A stretch of DNA of 64,000 nt. Source: Lates calcarifer (Eukaryota; Chordata; Actinopteri; Centropomidae). Numbering within the stretch: position 1 is the stretch's first letter; the number at the start of each line of letters is the position of its first letter. Below the pieces are notes generated by a model. That model saw only the letters and a program-made list of their open reading frames with translations. It ran no database searches and had not been told where the DNA came from. The position numbers and the translations under genes are program-made. Location: contig NC_066852.1 of NCBI RefSeq assembly GCF_001640805.2, positions 9,408,194 through 9,472,193 of the forward strand, in the 5' to 3' direction. Positions 1 to 11,370 of the stretch are shown piece after piece.

Positions 1-2300
1 ACCTTTCTCATTTCAAAACAGGTGAAAAACTTAATTCTGCAAAAGTGATTCATAATTAATTTAATTGCAGACTGACTCCAGTTCTCTTAAATTTGGGCCA
101 TGAGTGGCATGAAACAATGTGATACAGACTGCGTCCATCTTTGACTTGCAGGATGTTGAAAGTATCATGGTTTCCATATAATATCACTTAATTCATTTTA
201 AGGGGAGGATCAGTGATCAGCAGAAAAATGACATAATCTCTTAGCTAAAAATGAGAATTATTTTGCACATTTTCTAAACTGATGCCATACAATTTTTAGC
301 ATGCTAAAAATTTCCCATGTGTCAATTGTTAAACAGTATCAAATATGACATAAGTTCTTTTATGCAAGGGTGTAGAAAGAGGGGACACTTGTGCTCTTAT
401 TATTTTTATTTACTTGTGTTCTCTTCTCTTGGTCGTGTAAAAACAGTGGAAATAAATGTTTGTGCAGACTGACGGGGACACCTGTGCACTCTGAAAGTCC
501 AGGGATGATTACACAGTAGATACTTTGACATTTTAAATAGGGAGGGCTTGTGTGTCCATAAACAACCAAACAAATCAAAATCAGAGTGTATGTGACTCAA
601 TAGAAACTTTCCTCCTGAGTGAAGAGTTTCCAAACCTTCTCAGTATTTTTTTTTTTATTATTATTGTAATATTTTAATTAAACTGCAGTTGCCCCCTTTT
701 CCATACTTTAACTGATTAACAAAATGCCCTGCTACAATTTTCTAAAACCAAAATGCCTTCAGTTTAGCCTTGTGTAATTTGGTTCTCCGGTGTTGTCATT
801 ATAAATATGACTTTGTAAAATGATCCTGAATTTTGCTTGTTGGATTTATTTTCTGGCTAAGTGACTTTGATATAGGCGATATATTTTTCTACAGTCAAAC
901 TTCTTCATCATGTTGGGTATACACATATATCTGTGTATCAACCATTTTTTACATGAATCTTTCTTTTATATGAAAGGCCATTTGAACAGAATGACATCTT
1001 CCAGCTCCTGCAGTGACAATGCAGATCTTCAGCTGTGCTTTACGTTGCAGTATTTACACTTTTCACTGTTATCAGACCTCAGTAAACTTTCGTCAATCAT
1101 ACCGTACTCCTGTTTTCACCTCTCGCCTGTATTACAGCTGGAGAGACTTCAACCAAACATGATGTTTCACTCCTCCAGTCTCTCCAGCTCAGCTCACAGT
1201 AGGTATAGTGTTAACCTTTGAATAGGGCCTGTTGCTATTTGCTCCTTGATTTTTATACAGACTTTATATGCAAAATGGCTGTCGAAACAATTTCTTTAAT
1301 TCCATGCTGTATGGACTTGCTGTACAGTTGAGTCAATGCTGACCTCAGACGTTTGTACTCGAGAGACACATCGAAGGAAGCTGAACATTTTCTCTTTAAT
1401 TCATATGAAGGGCCAGTGTCTCTGTGAGTGTCAGTGTGTGTAAAAATCTTTTGTTTGTGTTTTGCACTTGAACAGAGGAACGTTGTTACTGTATGTATGA
1501 TAACTTTTTGAGAACAGTGTATATCCGTGCATTGCTTATTCGTGGGAACTGAATTATTCCTGTTTGTATTTTATTGCTCATTTTTAAACATTGTGTTATT
1601 TCCTGTACCAAATATTGAATTGAAGGATGCTAATTCATAGGAATGATGACGATGATGATGATGATTCAAGGAAAAAAGCAGACCACCTCCTTCCTTTTCC
1701 AACGGGGGTAAGAACTCTTCAGGTATGACTATCATAGTAATGCTGTGCTGTTTCACCCCCGCCGTCCCACCTCCTCCAGAGACCCAAAAACTCACGTTAT
1801 CTAACCTGTGATTCTCTTCAGTCACCCCCTCCCTTTTCATAATGGATTGTTTCTCTTGAGCAAATGTAATATTTTCATATTGTAGTAACTGGTCCTTGTA
1901 TTTAGACAAATGTTTTTACCTTCATGTACTGACTATACTCTTCATAATTCTTTGAGGTGCACTGTGACTAATACAATGCTGCTATATCACAAGGACTTTT
2001 ATTTTGTACGTCACATTTTGCAGATGCAAAGTGGTGAGTATCGCTAAAGGTGTCCGATACAAAGTGGGCTCGAATACAGAAGCCCTGCTTACGTTGTTCC
2101 AATTCAATCCAGGCTTCATTGTGCTGCCTCAGTGCAGTGTATTAATCTCAGAGTGACTGTGTGGATCTGTAGCTTTTCCTGTTGGTCTTCCTTACACGCA
2201 TGATAGAAAGAAAAGAGAAAGTAAAATGTAGCAGTAAGATATTTTAAAATCCCATCTCATTGGTCACTGTGGTTAAATAAAACTGTGATGTTGCTTTTTC
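1..2300 (+). other. Probable 3' UTR of an upstream + strand gene
   Basis: No coding exon is visible; the 103-codon frame at 910-1221 is low-complexity Ser/Leu-rich and resembles no family. The stretch is AT-rich and ends in a consensus AATAAA at 2276-2281 followed by a T/G-rich run, as expected at the end of a + strand transcript. The coding part would lie left of the window. A short GATGAT microsatellite lies near 1645-1665. The transcript assignment is inference. Confidence 0.35.
2276..2281 (+). terminator. Poly(A) signal AATAAA
   Basis: A consensus AATAAA is followed within 10-25 bases by a T/G-rich stretch (TGTTGCTTTTTCTG). This is the best candidate end for the transcript entering from the left edge. 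Confidence 0.4.
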
Positions 2301-2677
2301 TGCAACAGTTTTAATTTTGGCAGAAATTTTGTCTTATGTTTGGTGGTAGTTTTATGGCTGTCTGTTAGTGACAGTATATGAGAAAAATGGGAAGATGTGA
2401 CATCAATCTAGACTGTGTCCAGATATCAGCACTCATCAGAAAAATACAGTGATTGAATTGACTTAAAAACTGTTGAGTTAAAACATAAATCCTGCAACTG
2501 AAATTTATACAAGATTTGTATTACATTATGTTTACTTCAAGTGCATGTGTTTGCTGCAGTGCTGACATGTGCAGTATGTTGCTTTAAGTTTTCATTCATT
2601 TCTTGGGGGAAATGAAACACATCAGTGAAAAGGATGTAAACACAGGATTGATCTCAGAATAATTCTACTCATTGTTT

Positions 2678-3150
2678 TAGCCATGCTAGCATGGTACAAA
2701 CTGAAAAAGCTCAACAACTATTGGATGGATTGCCATTAAATGTTGTACAGACACTCCCCAGAGGATGAATCTCTCTGAGTTTAGTAACTTTTCTTGTTAT
2801 GCCACCATGAAATGAGACTGTTATTTTTATTGGAAAATCTCAATTGGGATATTGGACACATTGCCATTAAACTTGGTTCAGACATTCTCAGTCCCCAGAG
2901 GATGATCATCAAGGGGTCTTTTTTTTTTAATCCAATACTTTGGTTTATGACCAAATACCTGCAAAATTAATGACATTCCTACAGGCCTCAGTTGTACTTT
3001 GTGTTTAGTCCTAAACTGCAAATGTTAGCACGCTAACAGGATAATCTAAGATGTTCAATATATACCAGTTAAACATGCTAGCATTATCAGTGGGAGCATG
3101 CTGACATTAGCATTTAGGCCAAAGCACTGCTGTGCGTAAGTTGCTAACAT
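2678..3150 (+). repeat. Dispersed GCTAGCATG-type teleost repeat, copy 1
   Basis: The copy opens with CATGCTAGCATGG and contains the blocks ACTATTGGATGGATTGCCAT, CCCCAGAGGATGA, CCAATACTTTGGTTTATGACC and a tail rich in GTTAGC/GCTAAC and GCATGCTGACATTAGC. The same blocks in the same order occur at 4942-5435 and, fragmented or inverted, at 43.4, 44.4, 55.0 and 59.8 kb. This is a known kind of dispersed repeat in percomorph genomes. I see no coding potential; the frame at 3055-3255 is inside it. Confidence 0.75.
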
Positions 3151-4941
3151 GGCTATTGTCTCGTGTTTTAAATGTACATACATCTCAAAAATGTACAAAA
3201 CCTGCATTTTACGCATATTAACATTAGTGTGATACAATCTGCTAAATTTTAACATGCATCCACAACCTGCACATGTTTCAGTTGCAAGATTTCACTTGAT
3301 TTTAGCTCCTTGATTGATGATGTCATGATTGTTTTTTGACTGATTAACCAAGTAGCAATCTGCCAGAGGAAATCCTTTAGTGTTAAAATACTCTGCTTAA
3401 ATTCAGTAGCATTTATATACAATGTATGTAGTTGATCTAATGTGATAATGTGATGTCAAGTACTATTAAAATAGAATTGGTTGACAAAATGAATACTGGA
3501 CAACAATAATACCTATTACAATGTCACTGATACAGTCAAAGTTATAAACCCACATCTGTAGGCTAGACAAAGATCAATTATAATTTATATGTTTGCTTTG
3601 CCTGAAGTCAGAGTAAGTTTGATTTAGTTTGCTTCCTCATAGTATTCTTAGCGTACATGGGCTTTGGGGCTTATAAACTGTGAGAATCTTGAGTAGATCT
3701 CAGAAATAGAAGTCCAAAAAATGAAATGCATCTATAAATCATCTTGTAGCACAAAATAATATGCAAAAAGTCAAGTGGAGTTATACTGAAATACTTTTCA
3801 GAGAATTTGTAGCTAGCAAGTAAGCCAGTGTCAAGATTATTATCTTAAATACACATAGGCCTTCCATGCCTCCAGGACTTCCCAGAGATGAATGAAGTGT
3901 GGAAGCTTGAGGTTTAGAACCTGTGCAAAAGGTTTTGACAGCAAAAGCAACTGACAGAAAAGTGATGTGTGTAGAGATTGATCATTGGTTTAGATGTGAC
4001 TATACTTTGTGGCATGACGTCAAATTCCAGGCAGGACAGTTGTGCAATACATAGGCACAGTAGCTGCATAAAGAGGTGTGAAAATCAAGGTCTTTCATGG
4101 AAGCGCTCTGTGGACAGTTGCTGCTCTGAATGAGAGACAAACCCAGTTCACACATGTATTTTCTCTTCCATTTCTTACATGTTTGATTAGCAGCAGCTCT
4201 GATTAATCTGGTTCCTGTGTTGGTGACATGACTGAAGATTTCCCATCAAGTGATTCAATTGCTGTATTGTCTTCTCTTTTGTTGGTTATAGCTGAATATG
4301 ATAATGTTACCATAATAGCATCCTAAAGTGTGCAGTACAAAACCTGATGGCTGGATTGTGAAGTTGTTCTCCATGTTCATTTCTAGTAAACACACTGGAA
4401 CTGGCTCTTTTAATAAAAAACCTGTTCAAAGATCATTTGTTGGAGTATTCTGGAGTAATTTGTTGTGATTTGTTTGTGTGAGCGCACTGAAAGCTTTGGT
4501 GAACTCCACTGTACTGCGATAGGCTGAAGCTCACTCTGCCGACTCATGACCAGCACTCTCTGAATGGAGTCACTAGTGTCTGTTTGGAAAGTATTGAGCA
4601 GTTACATTACTGTCGATACAAACGGCCAATTGCAATTGATGATTCAGATGATCACCCCACCCAGATCTGCTTTGCTCATCATTAGATAAGAGCTGGTTTG
4701 GTGTTCACAGCTGTGTGGTGCAGCACCCGGGGGTGGATCGATCAGAGAGAGAGGTTAAAACAAACTCTGCATCTGCCCAGTAATAACTACTGCAAATAAA
4801 AAGCATGAGCGGTGTGGGGCAGTACTGTACTGACTGTAGTTAACTGTGAGGAGCAGGTTTGTATTTCACAATTACTTCTGAGTCTCTAACCTCAAAATCT
4901 GACTGCAAAATCTTTTATTTTAACCTAATTCTGTTTTCATT
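3151..4941. other. Intergenic, no feature recognised
   Basis: AT-rich DNA without a convincing exon, RNA gene or mobile element on either strand. A slightly GC-richer patch near 4500-4850, containing GATCGATC, is the only local compositional change. Confidence 0.4.
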
Positions 4942-5435
4942 TTAGCCATGCTAGTGGGACAACAATGTCACCACTTTGTCCAGACTGAAATATTTTAATA
5001 TAATAATAGCAAAGCATGGATTGCTGTGCAAGTCTGTACAGACATTCGGGATCTTCAGAGGATCAACCATATTGACTTTGGTGATCCCTTGACTTTTTCT
5101 CCAGCACCACCATGATTTTCACATTTGTGATTTTGAGTGAACTCAATGACTACTGGATGGATTTAGATGACACTTGGTACAGACATTCATGTTCCCCTCA
5201 GGATGAATTGTAATAACTGACTGATCCCTTCAGTTTTCTACAGCCATTATCAGGCCAAACCCCTGATTTATACAATAATAAAATCCTAAAACCATACCAA
5301 TACCTGTTTCGGACCAAACCTAATCCAATGATGTTCTTATCAGTCTCAGCTCTCAGCATGTTAGCTATATGATTGTGAACATGTTAGCATGAGAATTTAG
5401 CTCCAAGCACTGCTGCACCTCAGTACAGAATAAAA
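4942..5435 (+). repeat. Dispersed GCTAGCATG-type teleost repeat, copy 2
   Basis: The copy begins CATGCTAGTGGG and continues with GACATTCGGGATCTTCAGAGGAT, TGACTTTGGTGATCCC, CTACTGGATGGATTT, TTCCCCTCAGGATGAATTG and the GCATGTTAGC tail. It is a second, fuller + orientation copy of the family at 2678-3150. The 5436-6230 stretch beyond it is AT-rich and otherwise empty. Confidence 0.75.
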
Positions 5436-6248
5436 TATATTTGCTCAATCTTAGTAATGACACCACACTGACTGGTATTTATTTACTTAAGTGTTGTATG
5501 AAGCGAAAGTAATGCCTGCTGGATGACTTTTTTTTATTTATTTATTTATTTTTTTTTAAATAAATGTTGCAAAATGTTTATCCTGAATGAATGTGCATAC
5601 TGCAGCAATGACATTTCCTCCAGTATTATTCTTATATTAGACAAAACTATTTAGTAGTATATAGGAAACAGGCTGCACAAGAAATCTGTCAGCACAATCT
5701 AATTATGACATAATTCATGTATTGAGTTAATGAAAAAAAAAAATTAAAAATAATAAAACAATTACAGGATGTTTCCATCAGTAACGTTGGCAAACACTAA
5801 CATCTCAACTGCTAGCACATCTGCTATCACTTCCAACGTAGTATACAGTCTCTGGTGTAAATTACTAATTCATTGCATTTATGAATAGGAAATTACTAAC
5901 TGCTATTATCGGTGCACTGGACAATCACAATGTTGGCAGTTTACACAACAGCTCATCAGTCATCCCGTAACATATCACCCAATGCTCATTACACTTTTAC
6001 TGTAGTTAAATGGCTACATGTTCGATTCAGGAGAATATTTAGATACATTAGCTCTGTTAGAGAGCCTCCAGTCATCAGACATAAACACTTAGAGTCAGAT
6101 AATGTGTTGTGCATTTTGCTCTTCAATACCAACATCACAGTCGCTGCTGAGCTACAAACATGTCCAGCATTTAACCACCGGGTCCCATCATGGAATCAAT
6201 GGCCCAAATGGTTTAAAATGAAAATCTTTTACCAACATTGTTCCAATA

Positions 6249-6254
6249 TTTATT
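6249..6254 (-). terminator. Poly(A) signal for the unrecognised - strand gene
   Basis: AATAAA on the - strand lies 29 bases after the proposed stop codon at 6283-6285. It makes 6230-6323 a plausible terminal exon. Confidence 0.4.
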
Positions 6255-6282
6255 GACATCAGCCTCGAGGCAGTGAAATGCA

Positions 6283-9200
6283 TTATCTGCTGCATGCAAG
6301 TTTTATCTGAAACAGCAGTTTGCCTGAAAGGGGAATAAATATCTAACAGACATGCATTAGACAGGTAGATAACAACAAAGTCTCCAGATCTCATGGTGAC
6401 TTTCATCTATTTTACAAGACAATCAAACCTTCTAGTGACTAAAATGTACCTAAATGTGTACCTGTATTTGTGTCATAGGCTAAAACTTATTTTTTAACAA
6501 AGTAACAAAGTGAGAAATTACCTGAGGAGACTCGGCTGCTTCTCAGCTTTGAGGTCTCCAGACTTGAAGGCCCCACTGTGCCACGGCAGTAATTAAGTTC
6601 AGTTTAATTAAGGATTATTAATTAGGTTTAAAAAAAATTCTAAGAGTTAATTAATTGTAATATTTATAGTGTAATAGATAATTAAACATGCAACTCGGTT
6701 AATAATTGAAATTCAATCTGTGTTATTTGCTCAAAACATTGCAAGATTTAGAGTTAACTTATCTTATAGCTATGTAATAAATAATTTCACACATTTCGCT
6801 TGTGCATCACATGCTTACTTTTTACACTTTTAACTGTCATTATGGCAGCATATTACTAAATGACTTGGTGGATGGCATGCACCCACACTAATTACGACAG
6901 CGTATAACCTGCAGAGATGAAAGAGGAGCTCTTGGGGACCATCTGGTGAGCATTTTAGACACAGCCCTTGCAGTCATGTACTGGTTTGTACCTGCTGTCA
7001 CTGTTTTTCAGAGTTTATGCCAGGACAAAAAAAATGGTTCACAAGGATTAAAACTGGTCCTTAAATTACAAGCAATGCTGCCAAGTCCCTGCTGAATTAA
7101 ATTAAAATGCTAGTTTACACCTCAGATGTGTTGCCTCAAAACAGTTTGGATTTTATTACAGCAGATCAGCCTGCTCAGCAGAAAAAGACATGACACAAAC
7201 TAGTCCTGAAAACCGTCGTCTGACAGCAGATATCTGCTCTTCAAAGTAACAGAGTTATTTTTCTGGGAGACATTATTGTTCTTCATTGTGCTTGTGCCTC
7301 ATATTTAAACTGAGATGAAGGGGATATATATATCAAATTGTAAATCATCTCAATATCATGATTTATAATATGTTATAATATAGTTAGTAGAAATAAAGAC
7401 ATTTTTATTTGGTTATTAACGCATTTGTCTGCAACTGTAACTCTAATGAAGCACAACTGATGGAATAACAGCAAAGTAATGCTTGATAACACAGAACAGC
7501 ACAGTTATAATCATCTGTAATGATGATGCTGATTGACAAATCTCCACAGAGAGGACCAAGAGATGCAGCTGAGAACACTGGCAAAAGCTAGTAGACGCTG
7601 AGTTATGATTTTTTTTACAAACTGTCCACTACAACTCATATCACATTGAACGTAGCTATGTATGCAGACTTATCAAATCATCACTGAATTGTTCACAAGA
7701 GGAGTTGTGTTGTTGAGAAATACCCAACAGTAAATATAAACACAGTATGGTCACTATATGTTGTGTGACAGCACCAACATTATGCTCTGAATCAAAAATC
7801 TGATTTATTTCATCATTATCTGTAACTAACTATCAATGAAACTAATACTTGGTGGTTAGCTTATATTAGCAATACGTGATAAGGAAACTTACCGGGATTA
7901 GCATGACGGCTGAATGAGGTGCTGAGAGTAGTATGATGCTGCTGCCATGTCCTAACATGGTGGTCTCCAAATCTGCACCACACAGTGAACAACACACGTG
8001 TCAAAGTCAAGACAGCTCTGACTGCTCTGCTCTTGTGTTTCCTGTGTTTTTTTCTATAATTCTGTTTCTTGTTTACTTGTTTTTAACAGGGGGCATATGA
8101 CATGTAACTGCAAGAAAAAAACACAAGTGTAATTGATAACATTATTATTGGCTGCAGGTGGAGTGCAGTCATTAATAATGTTATTAATTACACCTGTACA
8201 GCTCCAGGCCTTGGTATTGTACTCTATATGCTGGCTTATTGGGACACATTATTTAAAACACTATTGTTGCAGAGCTGTCGTTTATTTCTGTCTACTGTTT
8301 CTATAAACCAAGTTATTATTAGCATTTGGTAAATTTGATCAATATTTACCTGAAAAGAAGCTGAGGATTCACAAGTCTTCTGACTGGTTCATTATGTGTA
8401 GGCTTGTTCCTATCAGTGTCTTCACAGGTCATGATGATGTAGCCAAAACTACCAGCATCATCCAGCAGATGGAGTCCTTCAGCTGCAGCCACAGTTTATA
8501 AATCCAGCTGTCCTCACAAGGGTTATCTGCAGCTCCTGACAAGTCAACAAAAAAAATTGTCATTTTTACACAGGTCAAAGCACAATATTGAGGTCAAATG
8601 CAGCACATTGCTCTCTGATGTTTACAGTACAGTAAAAAAGTTCATTCATCATCATCTTAGACACTGGTCTAGCACAACAAGCTGGGCCCCATGCATAAGC
8701 AGATCTCTTTCACCTTTTGATAAATCCATTGCTACACCTTTACAAATAACTGAAATAAGTAGGCATATGCATGTGTAGTGGTTATTATGGTAACTGGAAA
8801 TAAAGTTATTTCAGTTATTTCATATTTCAGCCCTCTGTTCTGCAATTACAGTGTAAATCATTGTGAGATCAAGGCAAGAGTTTGTCAAACTATTTATTCA
8901 GCCAACATACTTTACTTATAATGCTAATAACATAAACTTACAAAAAAAAAAGCTGTTCAGAAAAACTGTTTGGGGGTACTGGATATTACGACCCCGCTGA
9001 TCTTACATTGTCTTCAAATAAAGACAATTAAAAAAAATAAATTACAATATGATAGAGGACAGTCCTCATCTGCACTTTTTACATGATTTTGTATTTTTTT
9101 TCCACATCTTTTAATGAATTTCAGATGAGTGAAAATCGTAATTTAATAGTCTCGTTTTGCGATATTAGGACAATGGATACCACTACGAACTGGTAAGCAT

Positions 9201-9349
9201 TACAGAGCTGCAATAAATAAGCAGCCTAAATAAAGTTCACACTGTTCGGACTCACCCCAAAACCTTCTCAAGTATTTAGTAAACTCTACGTGTTGTTTAT
9301 AATTTACCAGAGCAAACTTATCAGCGAACACAAAGCCACAGCAGAACAT
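6283..9349 (-). CDS. Possible five-exon gene, unrecognised 133-aa product (or spliced lncRNA)
   Basis: I do not recognise the product. Proposed exons, in transcription order: 9349-9256 (ATG at 9349, in-frame TGA immediately upstream), 8482-8350, 7972-7893, 6575-6522 and 6323-6283 (TAA). All introns are GT-AG; donors at 8350, 7893 and 6522 and the acceptor at 6323 are good, while acceptors at 8482 and 6575 have weak pyrimidine tracts. Junction phases 1, 2, 1, 1 agree and the 402-nt frame stays open throughout. The protein begins MFCCGFVFADKFALV. Its middle contains DDAGSFGYIIMTCED. Residues about 77-120 are Ser/His/Thr-rich and look disordered. No signal peptide or membrane segment is clear. 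A CpG-rich promoter precedes it and a poly(A) signal follows, so a transcription unit is more secure than the coding claim. A spliced noncoding RNA is the main alternative. Confidence 0.33.
8125..8195. repeat. Imperfect 33-nt inverted repeat (hairpin or small MITE)
   Basis: The arms 8125-8157 and 8163-8195 pair with about five mismatches around a 5-base loop; both contain AATAACATTATTA or its complement and end in AGGTGTAATT/AATTACACT. It sits in the second intron of the proposed - strand gene. A palindromic mobile element remnant is likeliest; a structured RNA is possible. Confidence 0.5.
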
Positions 9350-9489
9350 TCAAATATTGTATTTAATTATAGTAGTATTTTATTTAGGTCTTGCCCCAGT
9401 GAGCCAGTGGGACATATTACGGCAATCAAGAAGGACAATTTAGCAGGAACTCGAAACTTCCTCCTCGCTACCAGAAATAATACAACTTT

Positions 9490-9620
9490 GAGATAGGTCG
9501 TCGCCGGAAAAGAGAAGTGAGACACAGCAACGTAGCGCCATTAAAGCCAAGGAAACCCTAGCTTAGCAAAAATGGCGTCGGCCAGTTTTCGAGACTTCAG
9601 TGGCTTCGTGCCGGTTACCA
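9490..9620. promoter_or_regulatory. CpG-rich, possibly bidirectional promoter with 5'TOP-like tract
   Basis: The stretch is clearly CpG-rich in AT-rich surroundings. On the - strand it contains CTTCTCTTTTCCGG (about 9506-9519), a pyrimidine run of the type that starts translation-machinery mRNAs, overlapping an ETS-like CCGGAA core. On + the motif AAAATGGCG at 9569-9577 (YY1-like, or a Kozak start) opens a 61-codon frame ending at 9757. The - strand product would be the unrecognised gene at 6.2-9.3 kb. No TATA box is evident. Confidence 0.45.
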
Positions 9621-9757
9621 GACCGTCTGCTCTTGTTTCCAATGATAGATTTTCTACTGCAATGTATTTCCATTACATAATATTTCCTAAACACTTCTGG
9701 TTCAAACAGCGTTACGGCCAAGGCGGAGATGTTATCCGTTTGCGGCCGTGGGGCTAA

Positions 9758-11369
9758 CGGAGCTCTTTTCTCCACAGGGTCTTTGGTCTGAGCGCGTCGT
9801 AAGGGCCGGACTACTGACAAAAATACATCCCTGTCTGACATTTGAGGGCTTTATTGTGTTCAAATATGCGAGAAATAGGAGATTGTTTTCATCTGTAGCA
9901 CGTACACATTCACATTTAAATACCAGCAGAAATTTCCTAATTTAAGCCGTGATGTAAACCTCTAAACCAGACTGCAGCAGTCCCCATAGCAACAGAGGAG
10001 AGAGGGTGGGCATCACAAAAGGCACAGAGACACATAGTGATTCAGCCTTCTGGAGTTCACATTCCAAGCTGTATATTGTCTTTTAGTGCTAAAACCCCAA
10101 ACTATACACCACAGAGACCATCCTACTCCATGTCAGAGACTGAAACCTGAGAGATTTAAGTTGGCCCCAATTTCATTAGAGCAGATATGGTACGATCCAT
10201 CCCTCATAAGAAAACCTTCACCAATGGCGCCCCCCTCCCTCCGTCTGGCAGGTACCACTCACTGCCGAGGGGGTGATCCTATCCATCCACCACAAATCTA
10301 GTGCTCATTGTGGCAGAATTGCAGTGCACTGGACTATACAGAGCAGGGTACCATCCAGGCTGTTGTCTGTGAGGGGTGGGGTCCGGCTACACTGATACCA
10401 CCAAACACAAGCTCACAGAGGGACACAGAGAGGCAGAAAAAGGGGAGAAAAAAAGAGAGAGAAGAGGGGGGAAGATTGCACCTGAAGAGGAATATAATAC
10501 GGGTAAGGAGATAAGGGGGTGGATGGTGGGAGAAGGAAAAAGACAATGGGGAAAGGTCCAGAATGGTTCAAATAGAATCGCTCCTTTTCCTGCTCTGCTT
10601 TTTTCCCCTGTTGACAATCCATCTGACTTGATTCATTTTCCATCTCTAGCACATTTTTTTCTAGTCATATGCAGATTTATTCATCATTTCATAGATGTCG
10701 GTATGGCTGCAGTGCTTATTTCACTCTACATTTGATATCTCTGTGGTTATTCTTGCTCGTAGTGGGAGAATCTGTGGGCCATGGTGAATAAATCTGACCA
10801 TTTGGCCCAGTTTACATGTTTCTTTGAGAATATCTGTGTTTTTCTTCCCATATATGATGACATAATGTGGCAGCTGTGCCAGTTCTATGACACAGTATTG
10901 ACTGATATTTATACTTCATTATTGGAGGCTGACTGGTTTCATGCTTGCTTTACAGCCAGAGCTACCAAACATAGAAATGAGCAATAAAATACTGTAACTT
11001 TAGAGCATGGCTTTTGTTATAGATTACATAATGGTTCTACATAATGGGTTTGTCTTAAAACTCTTAGATCACACATGCAGTTCATTTGATCAGCAATGTA
11101 GAGTGGTGTATTAAAAAGCAGGAAATAAACATCTCAGTTGTAACTTACTGCAAGCTATAAACATTATTTATACATTTTTATTTTTTATAGAAATACATTC
11201 AAAATGAAGTATTGTATTTCTAGGGCAGAGAGCAGTGGATCAATTATCCCTGGGAAAGCATGGCTATAAGGAAACTTATTCAGTTAAGAAAAAGAAATCA
11301 AATAAAAAAAAATACTGAATGTGTCCCAATCTGTTTCAAATCCATAAATGTTGCTGTGTTTGTGGCTAG
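9758..11369 (+). other. gng3: gng3 upstream region with a possible 5' UTR exon
   Basis: No coding exon is evident. A purine-rich tract near 10430-10500 ends in a consensus donor, GTAAGG at 10503, which could splice to the acceptor TGTGGCTAG at 11361-11369 just before the gng3 start. That would give an untranslated first exon of the kind mammalian GNG3 has. The many frames between 10308 and 10735 are low-complexity products of the AGAG-rich tract. The first exon is inference only. Confidence 0.3.
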
Positions 11370-11370
11370 G

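Noticed and set aside
6230..9520. snoRNA host gene of the SNHG1 type
   Set aside because: The TOP-like start and human 11q12 position suggested it, but I found no intron segment with matched C and D boxes, terminal stem and a known guide. TGATGATG near 7520 with a later CTGA lacks a closing stem and is on the opposite strand.
9563..9841. 92-codon - strand ORF
   Set aside because: It lies across the CpG-rich promoter, where stop codons are rare by composition; no family resemblance, and it overlaps the + frame from 9572.
10308..10735. Cluster of overlapping ORFs on both strands
   Set aside because: All come from an AGAG/GGGA-rich low-complexity tract upstream of gng3.
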